Assembly (NCBI GenBank): GCA_963776845.1
Contig: CAVZOJ010000010.1
Span: 21,098 to 85,097 of the forward strand
Origin: Roseitranquillus sp963776845
GTDB lineage: Bacteria; Pseudomonadota; Alphaproteobacteria; Rhodobacterales; Rhodobacteraceae
Direction: 5' to 3'
Length of the DNA stretch: 64,000 nucleotides
Numbering within the stretch: the first letter of the stretch is position 1; every line of letters begins with the position of its first letter. This document shows, piece after piece, positions 9,776-17,432 of the stretch. The notes under the pieces were generated by a model. It was not told where the DNA came from, did not search any database, and worked only from the letters and a program-made list of their open reading frames with translations. The position numbers and the translations under genes are program-made.

Positions 9776-10936
9776 ATGGAACGCACGACTTACGATACTC
9801 TGATCGTCGGCGCCAGAACGGCGGGCGCGACGACGGCGCTGCTGCTGGCTTCGTCTGGGGCGCGGGTCCTGGTCGTTGACCGAGCCGCGCCCGGCACCGA
9901 CACGATGTCGACGCACGCGTTGACTCGCGCCGGTACGACGCAGCTCGCGAGGCTCGGCCTGCTGGCCGATCTGCGTGCGGCGGGCACGCCCGCCATCACC
10001 CGCTCCACCTTGCACTACGCGGCCGAAAGCCTGCCGCTCGCGATCCGGCCTGACGCGCACATAGACGGTCTCGTCGCGCCACGGCGGACAGTACTTGATC
10101 CCATGATCGCGGACGCCGCGCGCAGTGCCGGGGCCGAGATCGCCTACGAGTTTACCCTGAGGGACCTCGTGGTGGATGTCACGGGGCGCGTGATCGGCGC
10201 CGTCGTGATCGGACCCGATGGCAGGACGACCGAAATCGCCGCCCGCGTCGTGATTGGCGCCGATGGCCGCCGCTCGACAGTCGCACGCCGCGTTGGGGCG
10301 CCGGTACTCAAGCGGGCGCGGAACGCGGCCGCACACGCCTACACCTATCTCGCCGGTCTGGAAGATGACGGCACGCATCTGCACTTCCGCGAGGGCATTG
10401 GCGTCGGGGTCATGCCCACGAACGGCGAGCTGCACTGCATCGTGGCGTCCATGAAGCCAGAAGCCTTCCTGTCACAGCGACGCGCGCTGACCTCGGAAGA
10501 AGGATTCCGCGCCTTCATCGCCCGTGACGTCCCCGAGTTGCGCCACGCCATCTCTTCCGCACGGATCGTCCAACGCCCGGTCGGCTTCTCCGGCGAACAT
10601 GGGTACATCCGGCGCAGCCACGGCCCCGGCTGGGCGCTGGTCGGTGATGCCTCGTACTTCAAGGACCCTGTCACCGCGCACGGCATGACCGACGCGCTCC
10701 GCGATGCCGAACTGCTGGCCGAGGCGGTCCTGCGTGGCGGCGACGCGGCGCTCGCGACCTACCAGGCGGTGCGCGACGCTCTGGCAGCGGAGCTGTTCGC
10801 GGTTACAGACGAGATCGCTGCGATGAGCTGGACGCTTGACGAGCTGAAGGCGCTGCACCTGCGCCTGAACCAGGCACTGAAGCACGAGCAGGCGTGGATC
10901 GCCTCCAGGTGCGTATCGCACCAACATGCCGCCTGA
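9776..10936 (+). CDS. FAD-dependent oxidoreductase (PHBH/geranylgeranyl-reductase-like)
   Basis: A 386-residue flavoprotein of the p-hydroxybenzoate-hydroxylase-like family. It has an N-terminal FAD-binding fold with the variant dinucleotide motif GARTAGA at 12-18. The NAD(P)H/FAD DG motif reads VVIGADGRRSTVARR (about 160-174). The GD motif GWALVGDASYFKDP, which contacts the FAD ribityl chain, lies near residue 285. Family members hydroxylate aromatics or reduce isoprenoid chains; the substrate cannot be inferred. The start at 9776 has a weak purine-rich site (GAGACGAAG). It is the last gene before the hydrolase/haemoglobin unit, and its context suggests metabolism of a reactive or aromatic compound. 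Confidence 0.88.
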   Translation: MERTTYDTLIVGARTAGATTALLLASSGARVLVVDRAAPGTDTMSTHALTRAGTTQLARLGLLADLRAAGTPAITRSTLHYAAESLPLAIRPDAHIDGLVAPRRTVLDPMIADAARSAGAEIAYEFTLRDLVVDVTGRVIGAVVIGPDGRTTEIAARVVIGADGRRSTVARRVGAPVLKRARNAAAHAYTYLAGLEDDGTHLHFREGIGVGVMPTNGELHCIVASMKPEAFLSQRRALTSEEGFRAFIARDVPELRHAISSARIVQRPVGFSGEHGYIRRSHGPGWALVGDASYFKDPVTAHGMTDALRDAELLAEAVLRGGDAALATYQAVRDALAAELFAVTDEIAAMSWTLDELKALHLRLNQALKHEQAWIASRCVSHQHAA

Positions 10937-10941
10937 GTCCG

Positions 10942-10955
10942 GAAACAAATGAAAC
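10942..10955. promoter_or_regulatory. Direct-repeat box GAAAC-AAAT-GAAAC upstream of the hydrolase operon
   Basis: Perfect GAAAC direct repeat with a 4-bp spacer, only 5 bp after the FAD oxidoreductase stop codon and 79 bp before the hydrolase start. It marks a probable promoter for the hydrolase-haemoglobin-cyclase-kinase unit. Confidence 0.5.
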
Positions 10956-11034
10956 CTTTCAGCCACGCTCCCGCAATCAAGCGGAAAAACGAAGGAGCGA
11001 GTGTCGCCGCACAAACTCAATCGAGGACATGAAG

Positions 11035-11871
11035 ATGACACTTGCGTTTCACCCCCAGCCTCTGGCCGCCCGCGAAACCGGCGCCGGAACGCCGGTTGTC
11101 CTGCTCCACGGCTCGTTTAGCGACGCGCGGCAATGGCGCTCGCTGTCGGATTGGCTCGGTGGACGGCATCACGTCGTCGCCGTCGACCTGCCGGGCTATG
11201 GCAATTCGCGCAACGTTTCCGCCGACAGCCTGGAGGAGATGGTCGAACACTTGCGTCCGTTCATCGTCAGGCACTCGCCGGTCCACGTCGTCGGCCATTC
11301 CCTTGGCGGTGCGGTCGCGCTCAAGGCCGCCTGCCACTTTCCCGGCCACGTGCGCAGCCTGACCCTGATCGAACCGCCGGTCATTGGCGCCCTCTCGCCT
11401 CGGAGCGACATGGCCAGCCGTGGCCTCGTTGCCGCCGTTCTCCGCTCGAAGATCGCACTGGCCGAGGGAGACGCCTGGGACGGCACGCGACAGGTCATCG
11501 ACTACTGGAACGGCGCCGGCGCCTGGGACCGGACCAGCTTCCGCCTGCGTCAGGCACTCGCGGAACAGATCGGACGCGCGCACCGCGACTACGCGGCACT
11601 CACATCGGATCGGGCCTCGCGGGACGATCTCGCCAGCGTCGTCTGCCCTGTCCTGAGCCTGCGCGGCACGCACTCGCCCGCGATCACCGCCCGGGTCCGC
11701 GACGAGGTGATCCGCGCGCTGCCCTTCGCCCGCCACGAGGAGATCGAGGGTGCGGGCCACATGCTGCCCCTGACCGACCCGCACCTGGTCGATCCAATGA
11801 TCGGCCGCTTTCTTGCGCGGGTGGACAGGGGGTGGCAGGATGTCGCGGGTTCCACAAGACTCGCAGCTTAG
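11035..11871 (+). CDS. Alpha/beta hydrolase
   Basis: A 278-residue alpha/beta-hydrolase. The oxyanion-hole motif HGSF lies at residues 25-28, the nucleophile elbow is GHSLGG with Ser89, and the catalytic His is in GAGHMLPLTDP near residue 241. An acidic residue would come from the RGTHSP loop region. The ATG at 11035 was preferred over 11029 because GAGG at 11023-11026 is then 8 bp away. The gene is followed after 27 bp by the truncated haemoglobin and appears to lead a four-gene operon. The substrate is unknown; family members cleave esters, amides or C-C bonds and include haloperoxidases. Confidence 0.88.
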   Translation: MTLAFHPQPLAARETGAGTPVVLLHGSFSDARQWRSLSDWLGGRHHVVAVDLPGYGNSRNVSADSLEEMVEHLRPFIVRHSPVHVVGHSLGGAVALKAACHFPGHVRSLTLIEPPVIGALSPRSDMASRGLVAAVLRSKIALAEGDAWDGTRQVIDYWNGAGAWDRTSFRLRQALAEQIGRAHRDYAALTSDRASRDDLASVVCPVLSLRGTHSPAITARVRDEVIRALPFARHEEIEGAGHMLPLTDPHLVDPMIGRFLARVDRGWQDVAGSTRLAA

Positions 11872-11898
11872 GGCCCCGGGGACAGCGGAAGGCCGAAA

Positions 11899-12270
11899 AT
11901 GCAGCAGACGCCGTTCGACAGGTATGGCGGTTTCTCCACCGTCAGTCGGATCGTGATGTCGCTCTACGACCGTCTGCTCGACGATGATGACGTCGGACCG
12001 TTCTTCGACGACGTGGACATGGCGCGTCTGATCGACCATCAGACCAAGTTCGTCTCGTCACTGATGGGCGGCCCGGCCTCGTTCAGCGACGAGCATATCG
12101 CGGCCGCCCATCGCAACCTCTCGATCGGTGACAGCCATTTCGACCGGTTGAAGGCTTTGGTCGAGCAGACGCTGATCGACTTCGATATCGAGCGCACGGA
12201 CATCGACGACGTGCTCGGCGCGTTCGAGGCACGCCGGGCCCTGCTGATCCGGCAACCGCATGTCGATTGA
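11899..12270 (+). CDS. Group I-type truncated haemoglobin
   Basis: A 123-residue 2/2 haemoglobin. The sequence shows the family start (FDRYGGFSTVSRIVMSLYDR, with a tyrosine at the B10-like position, Y23), a compressed CD region (DDVGPFFDDVD) and the proximal F8 histidine H71 in AHRNLSIGDSHFDRL. Group I truncated haemoglobins bind O2, NO or CO and often detoxify NO. The gene overlaps the following cyclase gene by 11 bp, so production of haem protein and cyclase is coupled. A natural reading is that the globin supplies or buffers a gas signal for the cyclase/kinase genes behind it; that is inference. Confidence 0.9.
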   Translation: MQQTPFDRYGGFSTVSRIVMSLYDRLLDDDDVGPFFDDVDMARLIDHQTKFVSSLMGGPASFSDEHIAAAHRNLSIGDSHFDRLKALVEQTLIDFDIERTDIDDVLGAFEARRALLIRQPHVD

Positions 12271-13298
12271 GGCCATCAACGAGCAACTCTTGCGCGCGAT
12301 AGGTGTGGGCGTCGCGCTCATCCGCCTTGACACGCTTACGCTTAGCTTCCGCAACGACACCTTCATCGAGTGGTTCGGTGAGGCCGAAGGCGAAATCCGC
12401 CTGGACGAAACCTTGCCGACCCTCGACGTCGATGCCCTGAAGGCCGGGCTGGAAACCGAAGGGCGCTTTGCGGCTGAGGTTTCATTCAAGCTGCGCCGGC
12501 GCACGATGACGGTGGCGCTCGACTGCAACCGCGCGGTCGCCGAAGGCCAGGACATTGCCGTTCTCGTCTGCCAGAACGTCACCCGCATCAAGGAGCTCGA
12601 GGCGATGATCGACTCCTATTCGATGATGGTCGAACGCAACACGCTCGCGATCAAGCGCGAGAAGGAGCAGGTCGAGAAGCTGCTTCTGAACGTCATGCCC
12701 CGCTCGGCCTACGAGGAGTACAAGAGCTTTGGCGTGGTCGCACCGCGCCTGTTTGAGCCAGTCTCGATACTTGCGCTCGACTTCGCCGACTTCGAAAATG
12801 TCCTGGCCACGCAGGAGGCCGGCGTCGTCGTGAGCGAGCTCAACGACATCTACTCGGCCCTCGACCGGATCGGCGAACAGTTCGGGTGCGAAAGGATCCG
12901 CACCAACGGCGACAGCTACGTCGCGGTGGCCGGCGTTCCCGACCCCGTCGCCGACCACGCCGACGCTGTCGCCAGCGCGGCCATCCGTTTCCTGCGCTAC
13001 ATCCAGCAGCGCAACGACAGCCACCCGATTGCCTGGCAGATGCGCATCGGTCTTGCGTCCGGCAGCGTCATTGGCTCGGTCGTCGGGCACCAGAAGTACA
13101 TCTACGACGTCTTCGGCCCCGCGGTCTCCCGCGCGGCAGACCTGCGGGATGATACCGGGCCGATGACCATCGCCTCAGACGCAGGTACCGCGGCTGGCCT
13201 CGGAGAGGACTTCACGGTCGAACCGCACGCGGAAGACGCGGCAGCAAGAACTCGTTGGTGCCGCCGCACCGGCGCGCGCGTCCTTCGGCGGCGCGTGA
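12260..13298 (+). CDS. Class III adenylate/guanylate cyclase-like protein with PAS-like sensor (apparent frameshift near 3' end)
   Basis: About 345 residues. An N-terminal PAS-like region (1-110) is followed by a short coiled coil (115-145, a signalling-helix type) and a class III cyclase homology domain (165-310). Metal-binding Asp174 (LALDFADF) and Asp218 (TNGDSYVA) are present, as is the base-selecting Asp in YDVFG. The transition-state Asn and Arg of the usual VNxAxR motif are Ser290 and Asp294 (AVSRAADL), so activity is doubtful. As given, the frame runs on into the following kinase. Removing one A at CAAGAACTCG (about 13228-13235) yields an ending LVGAAAPARASFGGA and a TGA at 13296 that overlaps the kinase GTG (GTGA), the more likely true arrangement. 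Confidence 0.75.
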
Positions 13299-14749
13299 CG
13301 GCGCCGTCCCCGGGCGGCTCCCACGGGCTTCCGTCCGGCAGTGAACTGCTCGCTGCGCTCGACGTCGCGGCCGCCGTCTTTGACGCGGACAACATCCTGA
13401 TCGAAGCGACGTCGGCGTTCGTCGTGCTCAATCAAGCGCTCTCGGCTTTCTTGGTGCCCGGCGCCGGATGGGACATCTTCCTTCATGAGGCCGAGCGCCA
13501 GGCTGTCTACCCGGCCAAGCTCTGCGCGGCGCTGCGCCGTGCAGAGAAAGGACTACTCGCGTCCGGTAGCCACGAGATCGTCGAAGGGACGCTCCCCGGC
13601 GGCCGGACCTTTGCGTTCAGGCTCGCCGCGCTGGCCGACGGGGGCTTTCTCCTCTCACAATCAACCGACGCCAACAGTGCCCAGATCGACGCCACGCGCC
13701 AGGCAGAGGTACTCTTGCGCAAGGTGCTGGAGGCAAGCCCCGTCAGCTTGACGATGTCCCGTGTCGGCGACGGGCAGGTGATCTATCGCTCTTCCGCCGC
13801 AACCGAACTTCTGGGCACCGCAAGATCGAGTTTCGCGCACTTCGCGCACCGCGCCGATCGGGCGGACTTCATCACCGCCCTTCTTCCCGACGGAAGAGTC
13901 GACGACATGCAAGTGACAGGCATTCGCGGCGATGGCACCGAGTTTCCTGCCCGCATCTCCGCCCGCCTGATCGACTACCAGGGAGAGGATGTCATCGTTT
14001 CGAGCATCGAGGATCTGACCTTGGAACACTTGATCGATGTAGAACTCGCCCGCAGCCGGGAGCAGCTATTCCAGGCCGAGAAGATGTCGGCACTGGGAGA
14101 ACTTCTGGCCGGCGTCTCTCACGAACTCAACAACCCGTTGTCGATCATCGTCGGCAATGCCGGCATCTTGCGCGAGGATTTGGCGGACACCCCACATGCC
14201 ATACGGATCGAGAAGCTCATGGGTGCGGGGGAGCGGTGCGTCGGCATCGTCCGCAGCTTCCTTGCCATGGCACGCGAACAGCCCCTCGAACTCTCCGCGG
14301 TGCCGGTCGATGACCTTGCCGCGCGCGTCGTCGATGCAACGGCCGAGCTTGCCGTCGACGCCGGCGTTGCTCTTCAGGTCGACCTTGCGGCCGACCTTCC
14401 TCAGCTTAAGGCTGACAGGGTTCAGGTGGCGCAAGTTCTCATCAACCTCATCACGAACGCAGTCCAGGCGATCAGGGCGACCGGAACCGGTTCGTCTGTC
14501 AGGCTCACCGCCGTCTCAGACCGGCCGAATGAGGTAACGCTGCGTGTGGTCGACGACGGGCCCGGAATCGACCCGGCGATCCGCGGCCGTGTCTTCGACC
14601 CACTCTTCACGACAAAGGCTCCGGGCGAGGGCACGGGTGTCGGGCTTGCGCTCTGCATGCGGGTGGTCAGTGCGCACAAGGGTACGCTGACGCTCGAGCC
14701 ATCCACCTGTTCCGGCGCTGCCTTTGCCATCGTCCTGCCTGCTGCCTGA
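13295..14749 (+). CDS. PAS sensor histidine kinase
   Basis: A 484-residue soluble kinase if translation starts at GTG 13295, which overlaps the proposed cyclase stop. Two PAS-like domains occupy about 15-120 and 135-245 (SLTMSRVGDGQVIYRS). The HisKA H-box GVSHELNNPL has His276. The ATPase domain has the N-box near N384, G1 DDGPGI at 420-425 and G2 GEGTGVGL at about 444-451. There is no receiver domain, and its kinase core is close to the hybrid kinase at 4202-6424. No response-regulator gene is adjacent; the OmpR protein at 3495-4205 or an unseen protein could be its partner. In the sequence as given, the frame is open from 12260, so a cyclase-kinase fusion is the alternative. Confidence 0.85.
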   Translation: MTAPSPGGSHGLPSGSELLAALDVAAAVFDADNILIEATSAFVVLNQALSAFLVPGAGWDIFLHEAERQAVYPAKLCAALRRAEKGLLASGSHEIVEGTLPGGRTFAFRLAALADGGFLLSQSTDANSAQIDATRQAEVLLRKVLEASPVSLTMSRVGDGQVIYRSSAATELLGTARSSFAHFAHRADRADFITALLPDGRVDDMQVTGIRGDGTEFPARISARLIDYQGEDVIVSSIEDLTLEHLIDVELARSREQLFQAEKMSALGELLAGVSHELNNPLSIIVGNAGILREDLADTPHAIRIEKLMGAGERCVGIVRSFLAMAREQPLELSAVPVDDLAARVVDATAELAVDAGVALQVDLAADLPQLKADRVQVAQVLINLITNAVQAIRATGTGSSVRLTAVSDRPNEVTLRVVDDGPGIDPAIRGRVFDPLFTTKAPGEGTGVGLALCMRVVSAHKGTLTLEPSTCSGAAFAIVLPAA

Positions 14750-14758
14750 ACAGCCGCC

Positions 14759-14772
14759 GTTACAATCGAAAC
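14759..14772. promoter_or_regulatory. Near-match box GTTAC-AATC-GAAAC upstream of two small genes
   Basis: The right half-site is perfect and the left half differs at two positions. The spacer AATC is identical to that of the osmC box. It lies 96 bp before the ORF at 14869, the same distance as the other boxes from their genes. Confidence 0.4.
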
Positions 14773-14868
14773 GCCGCGGCCCTTCGCGCGACAACGGGCC
14801 GAAACAAGCATCCTCCATCGTCCTCCCATTCGCGGCCCACGGCGCCGCGACAACGATGGAGACGATCG

Positions 14869-14979
14869 ATGACCAGAAAGAGCTACGGAGACGGCTTCGA
14901 CGCCGCGGTTGGCGCAACCGACCGCACCCGCTTCACCCGCTGGTTCGCAGCCGAGAACCGCGTCCCGCGCCGCACCTGA
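14869..14979 (+). CDS. Small hypothetical protein (36 aa)
   Basis: A 36-residue ORF (MTRKSYGDGFDAAVGATDRT, then RFTRWFAAENRVPRRT). A GGAGA sequence lies 9 bp before the ATG. It belongs to no family I recognise. It follows a GAAAC box and is followed 23 bp later by another small ORF with a good ribosome-binding site, so the two may be a small stress-induced operon. Confidence 0.45.
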   Translation: MTRKSYGDGFDAAVGATDRTRFTRWFAAENRVPRRT

Positions 14980-15002
14980 CGAAGCCTACGGGGAGACCCG
15001 CC

Positions 15003-15179
15003 ATGACCTTTGCCGAAACCGCCGACCGCTACGCCCCGAAGCCCGAGATCATCGGGCCGTATTCGGATTGGCCGCGCCACCTGCGTCGCTCGCGCCGCAG
15101 CGGCATCCACCGCGCCGTTGCCGTCAGCGTCGTCCTTGCCGGCGTTCTTTTCCACTGCGGCGTCCCGCTCCTCGTCTGA
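15003..15179 (+). CDS. Small single-pass membrane protein (58 aa)
   Basis: A 58-residue protein with a basic, hydrophilic N-terminal half (SDWPRHLRRSRRSGIHR) and a hydrophobic C-terminal helix of about 20 residues (VAVSVVLAGVLFHCGVPLLV). A GGGGAGA ribosome-binding site lies 7 bp before the ATG. No family is recognised. The topology suggests an N-in, C-tail-anchored peptide. It is the last credible gene of the stress block before the gene debris begins. Confidence 0.5.
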   Translation: MTFAETADRYAPKPEIIGPYSDWPRHLRRSRRSGIHRAVAVSVVLAGVLFHCGVPLLV

Positions 15180-15194
15180 GGAGCGGTCGGTGGC

Positions 15195-15262
15195 CAACCT
15201 CGGCGCCATTGCATGTAACACAGTCAAGCACCTGGTGCTCTGCCGGATCGAGCGGCGGCGGT
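15195..15262 (+). pseudogene. IS21 istA C-terminal fragment
   Basis: About 65 bp encode NLGAIACNTVKHLVLCRIER, matching the C-terminal segment AIKHLVLCQVERRPP of the IstA transposases found later in this window. No start, stop or terminal repeat belongs to it; it is a scar directly joined to a SulP fragment. Confidence 0.6.
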
Positions 15263-15440
15263 GGCGATCGTCAGCGTGCTCGAGCCGATGTCGGTGGCGC
15301 GGGCGGTGGCGGTCAGATCAGGACAGATGGTCGAAGCGAATCGAGAATTCGTCGGCCAAGGAGCTGTCAAGTTCGTCGGCAGCTTCTTCCAGTGCTATAC
15401 CGCCCCTGCATCGTTCACTCGGTCGGGAGTCAACCAAGAT
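15255..15440 (+). pseudogene. SulP-family anion transporter fragment
   Basis: The translated segment VLEPMSVARAVAVRSGQMVE, ANREFVGQGAVKFVGSFFQC, then SFTRSGVNQDA is the highly conserved middle of SulP (SLC26-type) sulfate or bicarbonate permeases. Only about 60 of some 500 residues remain, joined on the left to an IS21 fragment. The downstream region 15441-15964 shows no recognisable gene. This is a relic left by IS21-mediated deletion or similar. Confidence 0.65.
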
Positions 15441-15964
15441 GCCGCCGCGCTGGGACGGCAGCCAGGGGGAGCGCCTGCCAGGAAGGTTGGGTGACCGTCG
15501 GCACTGCTCGGTGCTCCTTGGGATCTGCCGGCCTCTCGCCGGATGAACAGGAGGCCGTGCCAGTCGGGGAAGAGCGGAAGCAATTTCTTCCCTGTTGTCC
15601 ACGAGAAAGCGCATCAAACCTGAGCCGACCCTGTCAGGTCGGAGGATTCTCCCACCTTTCACCGCGCGTGGTAGTTTGACGCTGCGCCTGCGAGGTCGCC
15701 CGACGGTCCGGGCGGAGAGCTGCCATTTACCGCGGGTGCGAATATCACGATCGACGTCGTCGGACCGGCCATTCGCCTTTGGCGGCATCTTCGATAATGC
15801 TGCGCAGGCAATCTCGGACGGGATGCGCCAACCCCCAGCCGTTCTCTGCAGAGGCGAGGATTTCGATAGTCCTCGCCAAAGCAGACACTTACTCGCCTTG
15901 CTGCGCCTCCGCGTACTGATATGGTCGCTACCCAGCTCTGCCCACCTGCGAACCGTCCTCAGCG

Positions 15965-16905
15965 CCAGCAGGCTACCTCGCCGGCCTCGAGTGCGACGGC
16001 GCCAGCTACCACAGCTCGCCGTCCGCCCGCGATCGCGACCGGGTTCGCCAGATTATCCTCGAGGGACCCGGCTGGCGCCTCTTCCGCGGCTGGTCGACGG
16101 ACTTCTTCCGCGATCCCGACGCCATGTCGGAAGCCCCCCACGAGAAGCTCCCGAGCTTCTCGATGCGGATCGCGAGGCGGCCGCCGCCGTCCTCCCGGAG
16201 ACCGCAAACGAGACACCCCATTCGTCGATCGGGACGAAGATCTCTACAGCGGCGCCAGCTTGGACGCAGAGGAAGATATCCCCAATCTCCCCTGGTCGGG
16301 CTCGACGCGTCCTGCCGGCGACACCGTCACCACCGCGCTCGTCGCCCGCGCGCCGATCGCAACCCATGACCCGGCACCATGCGTGCCCGCGACCCGGTCT
16401 CCCGATTAAGCGACAACAGGCCCCGTCGCGGCCGATCCCGACCGGTTCTACGATCCGGAATACGCGCCCGATATCCGCAACATGGCGATCGAGATCATCG
16501 ACCGTACCGGCCCGGTGACCTTCAAGCACCTCGCCGATACCACTGCCCGCGCCCACGGCCTCCTGCGCACCGGCAAGGTCATCCGGAGCGTCGTCTGGCG
16601 CGCCTGTGCCGGTCATCGACGCCACGACGCCACGCCCGATGGCCACAAGGTCTTCTGGCCGGACCGCGTCGACGCCCCGGTCATGGTCGACTTCCGCGGC
16701 CTCCACCTCGACGGCTACAGCCGGGAGTGGAACGACATCCCGCACCCCGAGAAGCTCGGCCTGCTTCGCGACACCTTGCGTCCTTACGATGACGACCCGG
16801 TGCGCACCATCGCTACTGCCATCGGAATCGGCCGCGGCACCAGCGTCTTCCAGGCCAAGATCTCCGAGCTCATGATCCACCTGGATAACGCGCACCGGGC
16901 GACCA
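15965..16905 (+). pseudogene. Remnant of DUF3320 helicase with MTES_1575-like nuclease domain
   Basis: Broken C-terminal part of a large DUF4011/DUF3320-type superfamily 1 helicase. 15971-16150 encodes a restriction-endonuclease-like segment (GYLAGLECDGASYHSSPSAR, DRDRVRQIILEG, GWRLFRGWSTDFFRDPDAM). After a frameshift near 16150, 16160-16260 continues LDADREAAAAVLPE. 16440-16890 encodes the DUF3320 domain (FYDPEYAPDIRNMAIEIIDR, DGHKVFWPDRV, HPEKLGLLRDTL). The helicase core is missing. Relatives occur in phage-defence loci, so this may be the corpse of a defence gene. It lies beside an intact metalloprotease gene. Confidence 0.7.
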
Positions 16906-17038
16906 TCGCAGACGCGCCTTCCGGACCTCAGCGACCCCACCTGATCCCAGTCAAGACCGGCGATCATCTATCAAGGCACGGAGGCGGCCACGCCGCCTCC
17001 TGCGACCAGGACAAGGACGCGCGGAAGACGCCCCTCTT

Positions 17039-17404
17039 TCAGTCCTCCCTGCCGGCCGGCAAAGCGGCCGCGTCAAGCGCGCCCTCCGGGCTCTCGCAGA
17101 ACCTGTCGATGCCGTAGGCGACAATCATGCGGAAGAGGGATCCGACGATAATCGGATTGCCGCTTGCGATCGGCCCCAGGACGTCGACCAGGCCGGCAAC
17201 GAGCGCCGCCTCGTCGCTCTTCAAATTCTCCGACAGGTCCTTCAGCTTGGGGCAGAGTTTGTCGCGCAACGCGACAAGCACGCGCAGGTAGCGCTCACCA
17301 GCTCCGAGATCGCCTGCTCCGCGCGGCGGCGGCATGTCCCATGCCTCTTCCAGGTATCCGAGCGCCTCGGTGTCTCTTGTCAGGTCCATCCATTCATCCT
17401 TCAC
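17039..17404 (-). CDS. Acidic hypothetical protein (121 aa)
   Basis: A 121-residue protein, acidic in its N-terminal half (MKDEWMDLTRDTEALGYLEE) and with a moderately hydrophobic C-terminal region (GPIASGNPIIVGSLFRMIVA). It has no recognised domain. It is divergent from the metalloprotease gene, with only 28 bp between start codons, so the two share a regulatory region and may be partners, for example enzyme and inhibitor; this is inference. Its ribosome-binding site is weak. Reading direction is opposite to the helicase remnant, whose end it faces. Confidence 0.55.
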   Translation of the reverse strand: MKDEWMDLTRDTEALGYLEEAWDMPPPRGAGDLGAGERYLRVLVALRDKLCPKLKDLSENLKSDEAALVAGLVDVLGPIASGNPIIVGSLFRMIVAYGIDRFCESPEGALDAAALPAGRED

Positions 17405-17432
17405 TCGCGACGGTCACAGCAGGAGGATCACA

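Noticed and set aside
12260..14749. A genuine single cyclase-kinase fusion protein
   Set aside because: A one-base change yields two proteins with a GTGA overlap, and the linker in the fused frame resembles neither family; kept only as an alternative.
15318..15788. Minus-strand frame of 156 codons in the debris region
   Set aside because: It overlaps the SulP fragment, has no ribosome-binding site or recognisable domain, and looks like an antisense shadow.
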